35,864 bases of DNA from an uncultured Nostoc sp. (GCF_937863485.1 NZ_CALMFY010000217.1:15150-51013), one strand, 5' to 3'; shown: positions 8,720 to 16,825, numbered from the stretch's first letter. Notes: generated by a model from the letters alone, not told the origin. A program made the numbers and translations.

Positions 8720-10192
8720 CCCCTCTTCTGTCACTTTCCGAAGTAAGCAAGTAATAAATAAGTTAAATTATCCAGAAGCATAACAGGGTTTGAATTGATT
8801 CATTGTACTAATTAATTGATTAAATCCCAGCAATAAATTGGAATTGGGGAAAATATTTAGCCAGGGATAAATTAACCAAAATAGTAAGAGAGGTTGGACA
8901 ATGAGACGCAGATTATTTAAAGTATTCTTCCATCCGCATTCATGATTCCATTGTTGATGATTAGAAAAATCAACAAAATTATTTTCTTGTATATCCGGTT
9001 CGATTTGACGAATATTTAAGCCTAAAAATGCTGGAGAACTTAAACTAATCATCGTGTAAACACAAAAAATAATTTCCCACCATTTCTCAATATGTTGGAA
9101 ATTAGTAAATCGATAATCTGTCCAACCTAGTTCCTGTTTACACTGCCGAAAACCATATTCTACCCAGGTTCTTAATCCATATATGTCGCCTAAAGTTTTC
9201 TTCAGATTTTCTTGAAGATTTGTCATGACGTAAGAAGTAGAATTCTCCGGCATGGTTTCTGGGTCGGTAGTTATTTGCCAGTAAGTTATGGCTCTTTTTT
9301 TACCATAAATTATTTCTCTAATGTATCTAGTTTCTGATTTTTGATTGCTAAATGTTCTTTCAAATTTACACCATCTATTCGCCCTAACGCTCTGACCTGC
9401 TGGCAGCCAGACTCCATGATTACTTCTAATTGCTACGACATAAGCTAATTCATATTCATTCAGTTTTTTAATGAATTCGCTACTCTCACCATATAAACTA
9501 TCTGCCAGTACCAGTTCAATATTAAAGCCTGATTCAATTAATTCTGTAATAATTTCTGATGCTAACTCTATTTTGGTTTTATATTTATCTCCTTCTTTGA
9601 GTGTCCCCTTCGGTTTAAATATCTTGAAACTTAATGGAAATGTTATATTGTCATAAACTCCATAAGCATTGACTGAGACTATTCCATTATCTATTTTTCC
9701 TACGCTCCCTAGATATTGTCTTGCTACATAATCAGTCTTTTTACCTTTTTTTCTATCTCCAGTTTCATCTATTACCAGTGTGATGGCATTTCCTTCTAAT
9801 GCTTTCTTGAGTTTATTCAATCTTCGATTTTTTAATTTATCTACTGACCAATCTGAATAAGCTATAAAATGATGTAATGACTGTGCCGAGTTTATACTTA
9901 CTACTTTCGCTATTTCTGGTAATGATTTTCTTTTTATTGGTGAAATTATCCCTAAATGTAAATATTTGAAGCACTCATAATTTCTTACTTCTTTAAATAA
10001 GTCTTTATACTCTGCACAATATTCATCTACGATCGCTTCCAGCGGGCGGTTACGCCATCGCAACTGTTGGGTGGGCATCTCTTGACAAATGTTTCAGGAT
10101 TTGTAATTCTACATCCATTGCTCTGCTTACCTTCCAGAGTTTTTTCTTTTGATTCTTTTATTCAGAATACCCGGAAAGTGACAAAAGAGGGG
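8720..10192 (-). mobile_element. IS701-family insertion sequence, 1473 bp
   Basis: The ends are inverted repeats of about 21 bases with one mismatch: left starts CCCCTCTTCTGTCACTTTCC, right (inverted) CCCCTCTTTTGTCACTTTCC. One intact transposase gene fills the inside. TA flanks both ends (8718-8719, 10193-10194). IS701 elements are usually said to duplicate four bases, but only TA is shared here, so either target duplication was 2 bp or the flank was altered. The element looks complete. Confidence 0.88.
8768..10078 (-). CDS. IS701-family DDE transposase
   Basis: 436 residues. The acidic triad is recognisable: first Asp in LVIDETGDRKKGK (about 100), second Asp in VLADSLYGES (about 192), and Glu in TWVEYGFRQCKQELGW (about 312). 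The phrase TDYVARQYLGSVGKI-DNGIVSVNAYG is characteristic of cyanobacterial IS701/DDE_5 transposases. No stop or frameshift interrupts it, so it may be active. The ATG at 10078 is preceded by AAGAG. It reads in the same direction as the host kinase gene. Confidence 0.93.
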   Translation of the reverse strand: MPTQQLRWRNRPLEAIVDEYCAEYKDLFKEVRNYECFKYLHLGIISPIKRKSLPEIAKVVSINSAQSLHHFIAYSDWSVDKLKNRRLNKLKKALEGNAITLVIDETGDRKKGKKTDYVARQYLGSVGKIDNGIVSVNAYGVYDNITFPLSFKIFKPKGTLKEGDKYKTKIELASEIITELIESGFNIELVLADSLYGESSEFIKKLNEYELAYVVAIRSNHGVWLPAGQSVRANRWCKFERTFSNQKSETRYIREIIYGKKRAITYWQITTDPETMPENSTSYVMTNLQENLKKTLGDIYGLRTWVEYGFRQCKQELGWTDYRFTNFQHIEKWWEIIFCVYTMISLSSPAFLGLNIRQIEPDIQENNFVDFSNHQQWNHECGWKNTLNNLRLIVQPLLLFWLIYPWLNIFPNSNLLLGFNQLISTMNQFKPCYASG

Positions 10193-10841
10193 TAATTGCC
10201 GGCGTTGGTACTATTGCCCCAGTACTCCACATAAGCTTTTATACGCGACCTATCCACATCCGCACGCCGCCTGTCCAAGGAAATAATCCGATAATGGTAC
10301 ATCAGTGGGAAGCTGGCAATTGCCCCAGACAATACCCAGTTGGTCGTCTTAATATGGGTCACAAGTTCCCGAAAGACCCCAAAACCAGTGGAACCGAAGC
10401 CGTAATTACAGTAAGTCGGCAGGTCATAAAGGTTTCTGGTGGAGAAGAGGTTGTCAAATTCGATGTTTGTAACCGGAACACGTTTCACAAAGACCCTGGA
10501 TTCCCCAAGGACGATGGCGTGATTCATCCCCCAACCCGTGCTTGACTTATTCGACTCACCATTGTCAAACAGAGAAGGCAATTGTGCATTATCCAACTGA
10601 GCGATTTGTGAACTGAGCTTGAAGTACCTCTTCCTTCTAATTTCTATATGATCCTTAGCCATTTTCCCCATCCAGCCCCAGCATGAGAAACCCTTGGTGC
10701 TATTTGATTCTACTCAAATCTGACTTTATCTAGTTTGAAATCTACTAAGCGACGACCGGGCAAGGTAGTTAGGCAAAGTGCCTAAAGTCACAGCGAAACA
10801 TTTTTCAAACAACCTTTAAGACATGCATCTAAAAAAACGAC

Positions 10842-10927
10842 TAGCGTGCATCAGACATGGGATAGAGTCTGTTTCACTAGTAATACCTAAATGAAACTCC
10901 TACGTAACCCAAGGCTTATGCACGCTA
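10842..10927. repeat. 86-bp inverted-repeat element downstream of cpcG
   Basis: TAGCGTGCAT (10842-10851) and ATGCACGCTA (10918-10927) are perfect inverted copies; an inner GTTTCA/TGAAAC pair adds to a long stem-loop. It lies 46 bases past the cpcG stop, so it could act in 3' processing or termination, or be a tiny inverted-repeat element. The rest of 10672-10973 shows nothing else. Confidence 0.45.
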
Positions 10928-10973
10928 TAAAATTATCAAATGGATGTATTAGCCAGCCACCGACCAGAAATCG

Positions 10974-11741
10974 TTATTTAATTCCTGACAGTTGCCGATA
11001 AGGTACAGACTTTTCGATATCGATGTTGTATGGCGAGATCCTTTGTGGCGAATTGCCAGTTGCATTGATACTTTGTGCCATACCTAAGAAGAGAGATGGA
11101 TCGCCAGCCTTGGGCTTTTGCTCTTGTGGGAGGAATCTGCGTACTTCTACCTGCCAAATGATTTGGGGGAAGCCCAGTTTAGCACGGTGGTAATCTTCGT
11201 ATCGCGGAGACTTGATGTTGAATGGCAACTCACCCTCAGATTGGGATGGCAGTATCCGACGCCGCTGATAGGGCACTGTGGAGTATCCAAAATTACTCAG
11301 GTACTCTTCAGTATTCAGAACTTCATCAATGAAGCCTACAATACCCTTGGTAGCAACTACAATTGACCAAGCGATTTTTTCCCGTTCGCTGTATGGGTCG
11401 CGTCCTAGAACCCGCTGGATCACTTGCTCAACAAAGCGATAATTATTGTTGAGGTCGTAGAAGCTTTTCTTAAAGGTATTGGAAAGCACCAACCCACGAA
11501 TAAAGTCCCGCACTGTAATTTGTCCATTACGGAGTTGGGATTCTAAATATGTTTCGCGATCGGCAGAAAAGGCATAAAAGAAAAGTTGACGATATGCTGC
11601 TTCGATCAGATCACCTAAATCTGACGGGGACAGTATATTGTCTGTAGTAAAAATCCTGGGCTGTTCATCACCCGGTACTTCATATGCAGCTACACGCTGA
11701 TTTTGGCTTGAAGGGTCATATGTTAATAGAGGAATTGCCAC
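10974..11741 (-). CDS. cpcG: Phycobilisome rod-core linker polypeptide (CpcG type)
   Basis: Linker joining peripheral phycobilisome rods to the allophycocyanin core. The 255 residues open with MAIPLLTYDPSSQNQRV, the usual CpcG start, followed by the PBS-linker domain (about 30-180; DLGDLIEAAYRQLFFYAF, NGQITVRDFIRGL, YRFVEQVIQRVLGRDPYSER, GFIDEVLNTEEYL). The C-terminal tail has no hydrophobic helix, so it is a conventional CpcG rather than the membrane-associated CpcL type. The start is GTG, supported by GGAGG seven bases upstream. It lies on the same strand as the lyase/HExxH pair but 354 bases downstream, so it likely has its own promoter. Which CpcG paralogue it is cannot be decided here. 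Confidence 0.92.
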   Translation of the reverse strand: MAIPLLTYDPSSQNQRVAAYEVPGDEQPRIFTTDNILSPSDLGDLIEAAYRQLFFYAFSADRETYLESQLRNGQITVRDFIRGLVLSNTFKKSFYDLNNNYRFVEQVIQRVLGRDPYSEREKIAWSIVVATKGIVGFIDEVLNTEEYLSNFGYSTVPYQRRRILPSQSEGELPFNIKSPRYEDYHRAKLGFPQIIWQVEVRRFLPQEQKPKAGDPSLFLGMAQSINATGNSPQRISPYNIDIEKSVPYRQLSGIK

Positions 11742-12095
11742 TCTTAGGCCTCCATGTTCTTAATTAAAGTTAACAACTTTAAATCATATATTAAGGGAGT
11801 AGTTGGAGCAGAACCTGAGATTCTGATAAAATTTTACGAAACTTAACTAAGGGTAATTTAAGTATTCGTAGGAAAAACGATTAGCCCGCTGGATTCAAGC
11901 CATAACTGATTAATAAAGGGAGTGGGGCTTGCGGCTTAATGACTACGTAAATGACTAAAAAATTTTATGCACATATTTCAGATTAGGAGATTCAGTTTCA
12001 CCTTTTTGAACTGAAGCAATAATTTTTAACATTTAGCAAAAGAAATTAATCGGGTATGGAGTATTGCATTAGTTATTCTCCCTCATCTATATCCC
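11742..12095. other. 354-bp intergenic region, presumed cpcG promoter
   Basis: No gene supported; an open frame on the plus strand is the shadow of the HExxH gene's end. AT-rich near cpcG. I found no match to the CTTTNCNATTT-type box described for green-light regulators in the part I scanned, and no clear terminator for the HExxH gene. Confidence 0.4.
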
Positions 12096-12647
12096 CTACC
12101 TGCTTCGGTGACCTATCCAAAATTCCAAGGGATCTATGGTTGACTTACAGTGAGGCCAGCTACGCAAAGTTGCTTCCATCCCTACCTCCCAGTAGGGTGG
12201 TTCCAATCCCAGTCCTAAACATAGATGAGATAGGATGCTAGCAAACTGCTGATTATGACCAAAGTCTCCTAGATGGGCATGGACGTATTCATGGACGACT
12301 ACACCAAACCAGTCTCTAGGTGCAACTCGACCGACATCTACCAGAATAGTGATTGGGTTTGTGAAAATGTTGCACAGCCCGTCTATGCCAAAGGATTGAG
12401 CTATGGGGACTGCAAAAATTTGGATGTGGCGACGCTCTTGGGGATGAAAGCACTCATGACAAACTTCTAAGTAGGTGTTGATCTGAGCGTTAACGGTGTT
12501 AATATTCTCACCGATCCAAGTGCAAATGGGGATGCGATCGCGCAGGTTATCAAACACATCCACCATACCCGGTTCTAGAGCAAATCCCTGTACCCGATGC
12601 AGATAATCTCGCCCACGAGTAAAAGCATCAGTTCCCTTAAGAATCAT
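12096..12647 (-). CDS. Putative HExxH zinc-metalloprotein coupled to a bilin lyase gene
   Basis: 183 residues, function not established. A VVVHEYVHAHLGDFGHNQQF block places H119-E120-x-x-H123 and, eight residues later, H131 before a conserved-looking F; this HExxH...GHxxxF spacing resembles SprT/DUF45-type minimal gluzincins. A second HExxH occurs in VCHECFHPQERRH (H64-E65-x-x-H68), inside a Cys/His-rich stretch. No signal peptide or membrane segment, so it is presumably cytoplasmic. Its ATG directly follows the TGA of the CpcS/CpeS-type lyase gene (TGAATG), implying translational coupling and a linked role. It could process or quality-control phycobiliproteins or linkers, or bind metal without protease activity. 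The motif is seen; protease function is inference. Confidence 0.7.
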   Translation of the reverse strand: MILKGTDAFTRGRDYLHRVQGFALEPGMVDVFDNLRDRIPICTWIGENINTVNAQINTYLEVCHECFHPQERRHIQIFAVPIAQSFGIDGLCNIFTNPITILVDVGRVAPRDWFGVVVHEYVHAHLGDFGHNQQFASILSHLCLGLGLEPPYWEVGMEATLRSWPHCKSTIDPLEFWIGHRSR

Positions 12648-13268
12648 TCACCAGCCCAAAACTGAATAAAACTCTCTTTTTTCCAGAATATCCTCCCCAA
12701 GTCTTTCTATTACCTGTTCTGTGTTGGAAACCTCAACAGAAGTTTCAATACGGGTTTCAGTACAAAACGATGCAGTGCTAAAGCCGCCAAACCGTTTTAC
12801 CGTACTAGTTCGCAGCCGCGTATTTGGGCTAGCGAACCAGAATCTCTCAATGGAACTCATTGTTTCGTATTCGGTTGTCAACACTAGTCCATCTTCATCA
12901 TCCATGTGAAAAAGACCGACTACAGGCATAATTTCGGCGTAGCCTCTTTCGCGGAGTAATTTGCCAATCCTTGGGTTATCGCCATCAGGCACGATCGCAA
13001 ATATGGTTTTCCCCTGATGGTTCTCCTCACCCTCTCTATCCCAAGCCATTGTGCCTAGCCAACGCACGCGTGATCCCCCTACTGATAGGCTGGGGTCAAT
13101 CTGATGATACTGGCACAGTTCAATGATTTCTGGATGATTGGCATCCAGAGTTTCTACCTGTATATCCGATTCTCCCGTCTCTGAGCGCTTGAAGGCTAGG
13201 TGATGAGTTGCCCGTTGCGATCGCCAATTACCAGCACTTAACTGAAAAAATTCCATTGCGTCTATCAA
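12648..13268 (-). CDS. CpcS/CpeS-family phycobiliprotein bilin lyase
   Basis: S/U-type lyase, a lipocalin-like protein that attaches a phycobilin to a phycobiliprotein cysteine, often beta-Cys82. The 206 residues begin MIDAMEFFQLSAGNWRSQRA and continue THHLAFKRSETGESDI, the family's hallmark N-terminus; other family-like blocks are GSRVRWLGTMAWDREG (about 84-99) and ERFWFASPNTRLRTS (141-155). The start is TTG at 13268, supported by AGGAG eight bases upstream; the internal ATG would be 20 bases from that site. The gene is followed without gap by the HExxH gene. Next to cpeBA it may act on phycoerythrin (CpeS-like), but CpcS or CpcU on phycocyanin/allophycocyanin is equally possible, so no symbol is given. 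Confidence 0.87.
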   Translation of the reverse strand: MIDAMEFFQLSAGNWRSQRATHHLAFKRSETGESDIQVETLDANHPEIIELCQYHQIDPSLSVGGSRVRWLGTMAWDREGEENHQGKTIFAIVPDGDNPRIGKLLRERGYAEIMPVVGLFHMDDEDGLVLTTEYETMSSIERFWFASPNTRLRTSTVKRFGGFSTASFCTETRIETSVEVSNTEQVIERLGEDILEKREFYSVLGW

Positions 13269-13538
13269 TTTTTTGACTCCTACTTATTACTCCTGCGGAT
13301 GATGTTTTACAGGTTTTTTCTTTTTAGAGTTGTTGGTATATAAACATTCTAAACTTTACAGCGATTAGTGGTCAGCTTCAATAAACTCCCTACAAAAGGA
13401 GAGGGAGACGTATTCTTATCTAATTGTAAATTTTTATGAGCTTGATTTGTTATGGCTTGACAATATGTAAATTTTAATATCTCAGTGCTAAAATAATGGA
13501 AAGCGATGTTTACGACGGCCTACGCGTTCACACTAGCA

Positions 13539-13552
13539 GTAACAACAAATAC
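13539..13552 (+). promoter_or_regulatory. GTA-N8-TAC motif upstream of nblA (possible NtcA site)
   Basis: GTAACAACAAATAC matches the NtcA consensus exactly and ends 31 bases before the nblA ATG. NtcA control of nblA fits nitrogen-starvation bleaching. The position is close to the start codon; an activator site is usually about 41 bases upstream of a transcript start, which would put that start at the ATG. It could be a repressing or accessory site, or chance. Confidence 0.4.
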
Positions 13553-13583
13553 GCTTCGATTCAGTAAATCAGAGGAATGGCTC

Positions 13584-13751
13584 ATGGACTTCCCAGTCGA
13601 ATTAACCTTAGAGCAACAGTTTCGCTTACAAAATTTGAAAGACCAGGTAAAGAATTTGAATCAAGAAGAGGCTCAGGAATTTTTGTTAGAAGTTTTACGG
13701 CAGATGATGGTGAAAGATAATTTGGTCAAACATCTCCTAAAACAAGCTTGA
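13584..13751 (+). CDS. nblA: Phycobilisome degradation protein NblA
   Basis: Small adaptor that binds phycobiliproteins and presents phycobilisomes to Clp protease under nutrient stress. The 55 residues MDFPVELTLEQQFRLQNLKD...EEAQEFLLEVLRQMMVKDN match NblA from end to end, including LEQQF and EAQEFLLE-LxxQMM. The ATG at 13584 has GAGGAA seven bases upstream; the same frame is open 26 codons further 5' but that part is not NblA-like. It lies upstream of cpeBA on the same strand, an arrangement also described in phycoerythrin-containing Tolypothrix/Fremyella, and has its own terminator. Confidence 0.93.
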   Translation: MDFPVELTLEQQFRLQNLKDQVKNLNQEEAQEFLLEVLRQMMVKDNLVKHLLKQA

Positions 13752-13777
13752 TCAAGTAAAAAACAAGATTTTTTCCT

Positions 13778-13830
13778 TAAGACTTACGCAATGGTAGAGT
13801 TCCATTAAAATGCGTAAGTCTTATTTTTTT
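13778..13830 (+). terminator. nblA terminator
   Basis: Perfect 13-base arms TAAGACTTACGCA (13778-13790) and TGCGTAAGTCTTA (13811-13823), followed by a run of seven T (13824-13830). An inner ATGG/CCAT pair strengthens the stem. It lies 26 bases after the nblA stop and should keep nblA and cpeBA transcripts separate. The arm sequence may also belong to a dispersed repeat. Confidence 0.82.
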
Positions 13831-13865
13831 GCCCAATGACTTTTGAATGAGTGACTTTTGACTTC

Positions 13866-13960
13866 CCCGAACGCAAGAGCGTCCCGTAGGGAAGGGGCTG
13901 ACGCCAGTCGCCTCTTTTAAGGGAGACGCTCTTGCTAGCAAGATCCCCGTAGGGGTACAA
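13866..13960. repeat. Cluster of dispersed repeats in the cpeB leader
   Basis: Contains GCGTCCCGTAGGG, then GGAGACGCTCTTGCTAGC (exact copy of 6026-6043) and CCCCGTAGGGGTAC. The sequence spans the interval between the nblA terminator and the cpeB promoter. Minus-strand open frames here are chance products of the repeats. The remaining leader (13961-14206) should hold the cpeB promoter; I could not identify defined boxes. Confidence 0.55.
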
Positions 13961-14206
13961 GTCGGAAAACCATGCACGGTAGGCAGTTCCTTCTGGGAAA
14001 ACCCCAATGCCCATTTAGGCTAAATTTGATTTTTTATGTCAGACTAACCGAATTATAGGTAAATATTACAGATTATTACTTTGTCTCTCATAGTAAAGAC
14101 TAGGGTACTATTGATCCCCTATGTTTTTCATTGGCTACTCGCAGTTAATCTGATCGAGAACAGGCCAGAAATAATATCCGCCATTTGTGAATATTAAGGA
14201 GAACTC

Positions 14207-14764
14207 ATGGTTCTTGATGCTTTTTCTAAAGCTGTAATTACAGCAGACGCCAAAACTGCTCCGATCGGTGGTGCTGATTTAGCAGCCCTCAAATCTTTCA
14301 TTGCTGATGGCAACAAGCGCCTTGATGCTGTAAACGCGATCGCCAGCAACTCTAGCTGTGCCGTTTCTGATGCCATTGCTGGGATTGCCTGTGAAAACCA
14401 AGGTTTAATTCAAGCTGGTGGTAACCTGTACCCAACTCGTCGTCATGCTGCTTGTCTACGTGATGCCGAAATCATGCTGCGCTACGTGACCTATGCGCTA
14501 TTGGCTGGTGATTCTTCTGTTTTGGATGATCGTGCTCTGAATGGGCTAAAAGAAACCTACACAGCTTTGGGCGTCCCTACCGGCTCTTCTGTACGTGCTG
14601 TAGAACTCCTGAAGGCTATCAGCGTTGCCCACATCACCAACACCAACACTGAAGCTAACGCTGGTAAAAGGTTCCGCAAGCAAGAAGTAATTCAAGGCGA
14701 CTGCTCTGCTCTAGCTGCTGAAGCTGCTAGCTACTTTGATCGCATTATTTCTGCTCTGAGCTAA
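14207..14764 (+). CDS. cpeB: C-phycoerythrin beta subunit
   Basis: Light-harvesting subunit of phycobilisome rods carrying three phycoerythrobilins. 185 residues, full length. The bilin cysteines are all present: C51 and C62 (doubly linked ring, in SNSSCAVSDAIAGIACENQ), C83 (RRHAACLRDAEIM) and C166 (QGDCSAL), i.e. Cys50, 61, 82 and 165 when the Met is not counted. GNLYPTRRHAACLRD is standard for phycoerythrin beta. The ATG has AAGGAGAA five bases upstream. It is followed by cpeA after 78 bases, the usual cpeBA operon. Lyases for its sites are probably CpeF (double link) and S- or T-type enzymes for the others. Confidence 0.97.
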   Translation: MVLDAFSKAVITADAKTAPIGGADLAALKSFIADGNKRLDAVNAIASNSSCAVSDAIAGIACENQGLIQAGGNLYPTRRHAACLRDAEIMLRYVTYALLAGDSSVLDDRALNGLKETYTALGVPTGSSVRAVELLKAISVAHITNTNTEANAGKRFRKQEVIQGDCSALAAEAASYFDRIISALS

Positions 14765-14842
14765 TAGCTCATGGCTAAGGGCTATTAGCCAAACGAACTG
14801 AAATTCAAACCCGATCAAATCCCATTTGGAGTATAAAAAATA

Positions 14843-15337
14843 ATGAAATCAGTTATCACCACAGTTATTACATCTGCTGATGCAGCAGGTCGTTTCCCAA
14901 GCACCTCTGATTTAGAATCCGTCCAAGGTAGCATTCAACGTGCTAACGCTCGTCTAGAAGCTGCTGAAAAGCTGGCTTCTGGTATCGATGCTGTAGCTAA
15001 AGAAGGTTATGATGCAGCCTTCAAGAAATATCCTTTCTTGAACCAAGACGGTGAAGCTGGCGACACCCAAGTTAAAAAAGACAAGTGCCTCCGCGACATC
15101 AAGCACTACCTGCGCCTAATCAACTACAGCTTAGTTGTGGGTGGTACTGGGCCTTTGGATGAGTGGGGTATTGCAGGTGCTCGTGAAGTGTATCGCTCTT
15201 TGAATCTGCCCACTGCTCCTTATGTTACCGCGCTGACTTACACTCGCGATCGCGCTTGCGCTCCTCGTGATTTTTCTCCTCAAGCGTTGGTTGAGTTCCG
15301 CAATCTCCTCGACTACGTAATCAACTCCCTGTCATAG
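14843..15337 (+). CDS. cpeA: C-phycoerythrin alpha subunit
   Basis: Partner of CpeB in phycoerythrin hexamers. 164 residues, full length, beginning MKSVITTVITSADAAGRFPS. Bilin attachment cysteines C82 (KKDKCLRDIKHYL) and C139 (RDRACAPRDFSPQ) are both present. GTGPLDEWGIAGAREVYR is the usual alpha-subunit core. A GGAG lies about ten bases before the ATG. Second gene of cpeBA. CpeY with CpeZ is expected to load Cys82, and both genes are in this window. Confidence 0.97.
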   Translation: MKSVITTVITSADAAGRFPSTSDLESVQGSIQRANARLEAAEKLASGIDAVAKEGYDAAFKKYPFLNQDGEAGDTQVKKDKCLRDIKHYLRLINYSLVVGGTGPLDEWGIAGAREVYRSLNLPTAPYVTALTYTRDRACAPRDFSPQALVEFRNLLDYVINSLS

Positions 15338-15386
15338 TAATAGGGATTGACTAGACTTAAACGAGCGATTGTCATACTCTAGAACT

Positions 15387-15445
15387 AGGGACTCTCAGTC
15401 TGTTGCTTTGCCTAAATTAGGTTGAGTAATCGGCTTGGAGTCCCT
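15387..15445 (+). other. Long-loop inverted repeat after cpeA
   Basis: AGGGACTC (15387-15394) and GAGTCCCT (15438-15445) can pair across 43 bases, 50 bases after the cpeA stop. No T-tract follows, so it is not a classical terminator; it may stabilise the cpeBA 3' end or attenuate read-through. The rest of the 409-base gap to cpeZ shows no gene. Confidence 0.4.
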
Positions 15446-15746
15446 CAGTTGTGATTAACAGTGAACATTTATTTCAGTTAATTCCCATGTATTGAACTCA
15501 TTGTCATTACCCACATCTTTTCAATCTCTGGCTTCATTGCTATCGCGCTTGGGTAATAAATTCCAAAGGTAATAGCTCAAGTTCGTTTCAACGGACTAAT
15601 TGGAGTGAGTTTTAACTGATGTTTGCTATGCATTCCCAGATTTGAATTGTAGGCAAACTATGGTTTGGTGACTATTTTACTGTTATAAAAATGTGAGTAA
15701 TGACAAAGATTGAACTTGGCGGATTTAAACAGGAAAATTTTATTTT

Positions 15747-16355
15747 ATGACAATAGATTCTCTATTTGAACAGTTGAAACACCCCAACCCAAATCTGCGG
15801 GAACGAGCCATGTGGGAACTGGCTGATGTCCGTGATGAAAATACTATTCCTCGGCTGATGAGTATTTTGGATGAAGAAGATGTAACCTACCGTCGAGCTG
15901 CGGTAAAGGCGCTAGGTGCGATTGGTATAGATGCTGTACCATCATTAGTAGAGTCATTAGTGAACAGCGATAATGCGACCATTCGCGGCAGTTGTGCTAA
16001 GTCCCTGGCACAAGTCGCCACCAACCATCCAGACGTACCCTTCCCAACAGAGGGCTTACAGGGATTAAAAACAGCGCTTAATGACCCAAATGGTGTTGTT
16101 TACATTGCATCTGTGATGGCTTTGGGTGAAATTGGTTCCCCTGCCTTTGAAATTTTAACTGAAGCTCTCAAAACAACGGATAATGTTGCGGTAGCTGTGG
16201 CGATCGTCAATGCACTCGGTTCAATGGGTGATATCCGGGGAGTGGAAGTGCTAAGGGCATTGACTAATGATGAATCTGCTGATCCATATGTTCGAGAGTC
16301 AGCTGTAAGTGCCTTGCCCCGATTAGATCAGGTGATTAATTATAACAGAGGCTAG
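15747..16355 (+). CDS. cpeZ: CpeZ-type HEAT-repeat phycoerythrin maturation protein
   Basis: 202 residues made of HEAT-like repeats (REREAMWELADVRDE-type, RRAAVKALGAIG, VYIASVMALGEIG, VRESAVSALPRL), the E/F-type lyase-superfamily fold. Length and N-terminus (SLFEQLKHPNPNLRERAMWE) agree with CpeZ, which in Fremyella is reported as a chaperone-like helper of CpeY in attaching phycoerythrobilin to alpha-Cys82. It stands 409 bases after cpeA on the same strand and may share its transcript. In Fremyella cpeY and cpeZ are adjacent; here cpeY is about 7.4 kb away. Other short HEAT members such as NblB are less likely given the location. Confidence 0.8.
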   Translation: MTIDSLFEQLKHPNPNLRERAMWELADVRDENTIPRLMSILDEEDVTYRRAAVKALGAIGIDAVPSLVESLVNSDNATIRGSCAKSLAQVATNHPDVPFPTEGLQGLKTALNDPNGVVYIASVMALGEIGSPAFEILTEALKTTDNVAVAVAIVNALGSMGDIRGVEVLRALTNDESADPYVRESAVSALPRLDQVINYNRG

Positions 16356-16422
16356 CGATCGCTTTTAAATATAAGTACCTTAATCAATCCCAGTAGGGCA
16401 TATACATTAAATGAACAAACGC

Positions 16423-16803
16423 TCACCTCAACCGAAGAATAGCAATGCCTATGGCTGGCTCACCCAAATTGCGATTATACGGAATGTCTGCAATCTTTCT
16501 ACCAATAGGTGGGATTCCTGTGATGTCGAATGGTCGCGTATCATCTAAATAGGAAAATTCAAAGGTCAAATCGGTGTGATCGCTAATCTTCTAAGTCACC
16601 ACAGGCGAGACAAAAAACCGATAAACGCCTTGGTCAAAGTCGCGAAAGTTCCCACCCGTTTCATTAACGGCATTCAATCGATACAGCAAAGTTCGCTTAC
16701 TGTTCAACAGACCAGAAAAATCAATGCTCGGTCGAACAAGACCAAAGCTTCCTGCTTCCAGTTCAGCAGAGTAAAAAGGTTCTGATAAAGGTTGCTTTGT
16801 CAA
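16423..16803 (-). pseudogene. TonB-dependent receptor fragment (middle part)
   Basis: The minus strand reads FGLVRPSIDFSGLLNSKRTL, then VNETGGNFRDFDQGVYRFFVSPVVT, then TAG (16591-16593), and in the same frame KISDHTDLTFEFSYLDDTRP and IGRKIADIPYNRNLGEPAIG. This is the plug/early-barrel region of a siderophore-type TonB-dependent receptor. The TAG probably replaces a Trp codon (TGG). Neither a signal peptide/plug start nor the rest of the barrel is present. It lies 22 bases after the PepSY gene on the same strand. Confidence 0.8.
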
Positions 16804-16825
16804 TAAGTCAAATACAGATTTACAA

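Larger units (their letters stand above)
8060..10671 (-). pseudogene. Protein-kinase-like gene split by an IS701-type element
   Basis: Two minus-strand fragments form one gene. The N-terminal piece (10671 to 10193) has GWGMNHAIVLGESRVFVKRV, with the likely nucleotide-binding Lys. The C-terminal piece (8717 to 8060) has the catalytic loop HFDAHFRNIL and TDFGL, the HxDxxxxN and DFG motifs of the eukaryotic-type kinase fold. Between them lies the element 8720-10192 with TA on both sides. Removing it and one TA joins STNAGNY to VLDRANAKYEL with a regenerated TAT codon and an in-frame protein of 378 residues. As it stands, the N-terminal fragment runs into the element (ending SFVTFRVF), and the C-terminal fragment could start only at a GTG inside the inverted repeat. 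The kinase is probably inactive; substrate unknown. Confidence 0.87.

Noticed and set aside
10974..11741. CpcL-type membrane rod linker
   Set aside because: No C-terminal hydrophobic helix is present.
13506..13583. 26-residue N-terminal extension of NblA
   Set aside because: Not NblA-like, and a good ribosome site precedes the internal ATG.
13777..14014. Minus-strand ORFs before cpeB
   Set aside because: They translate dispersed repeats and the nblA terminator in two overlapping frames.
16576..16785. Plus-strand ORF of 69 codons
   Set aside because: It is antisense to the recognisable TonB receptor fragment.
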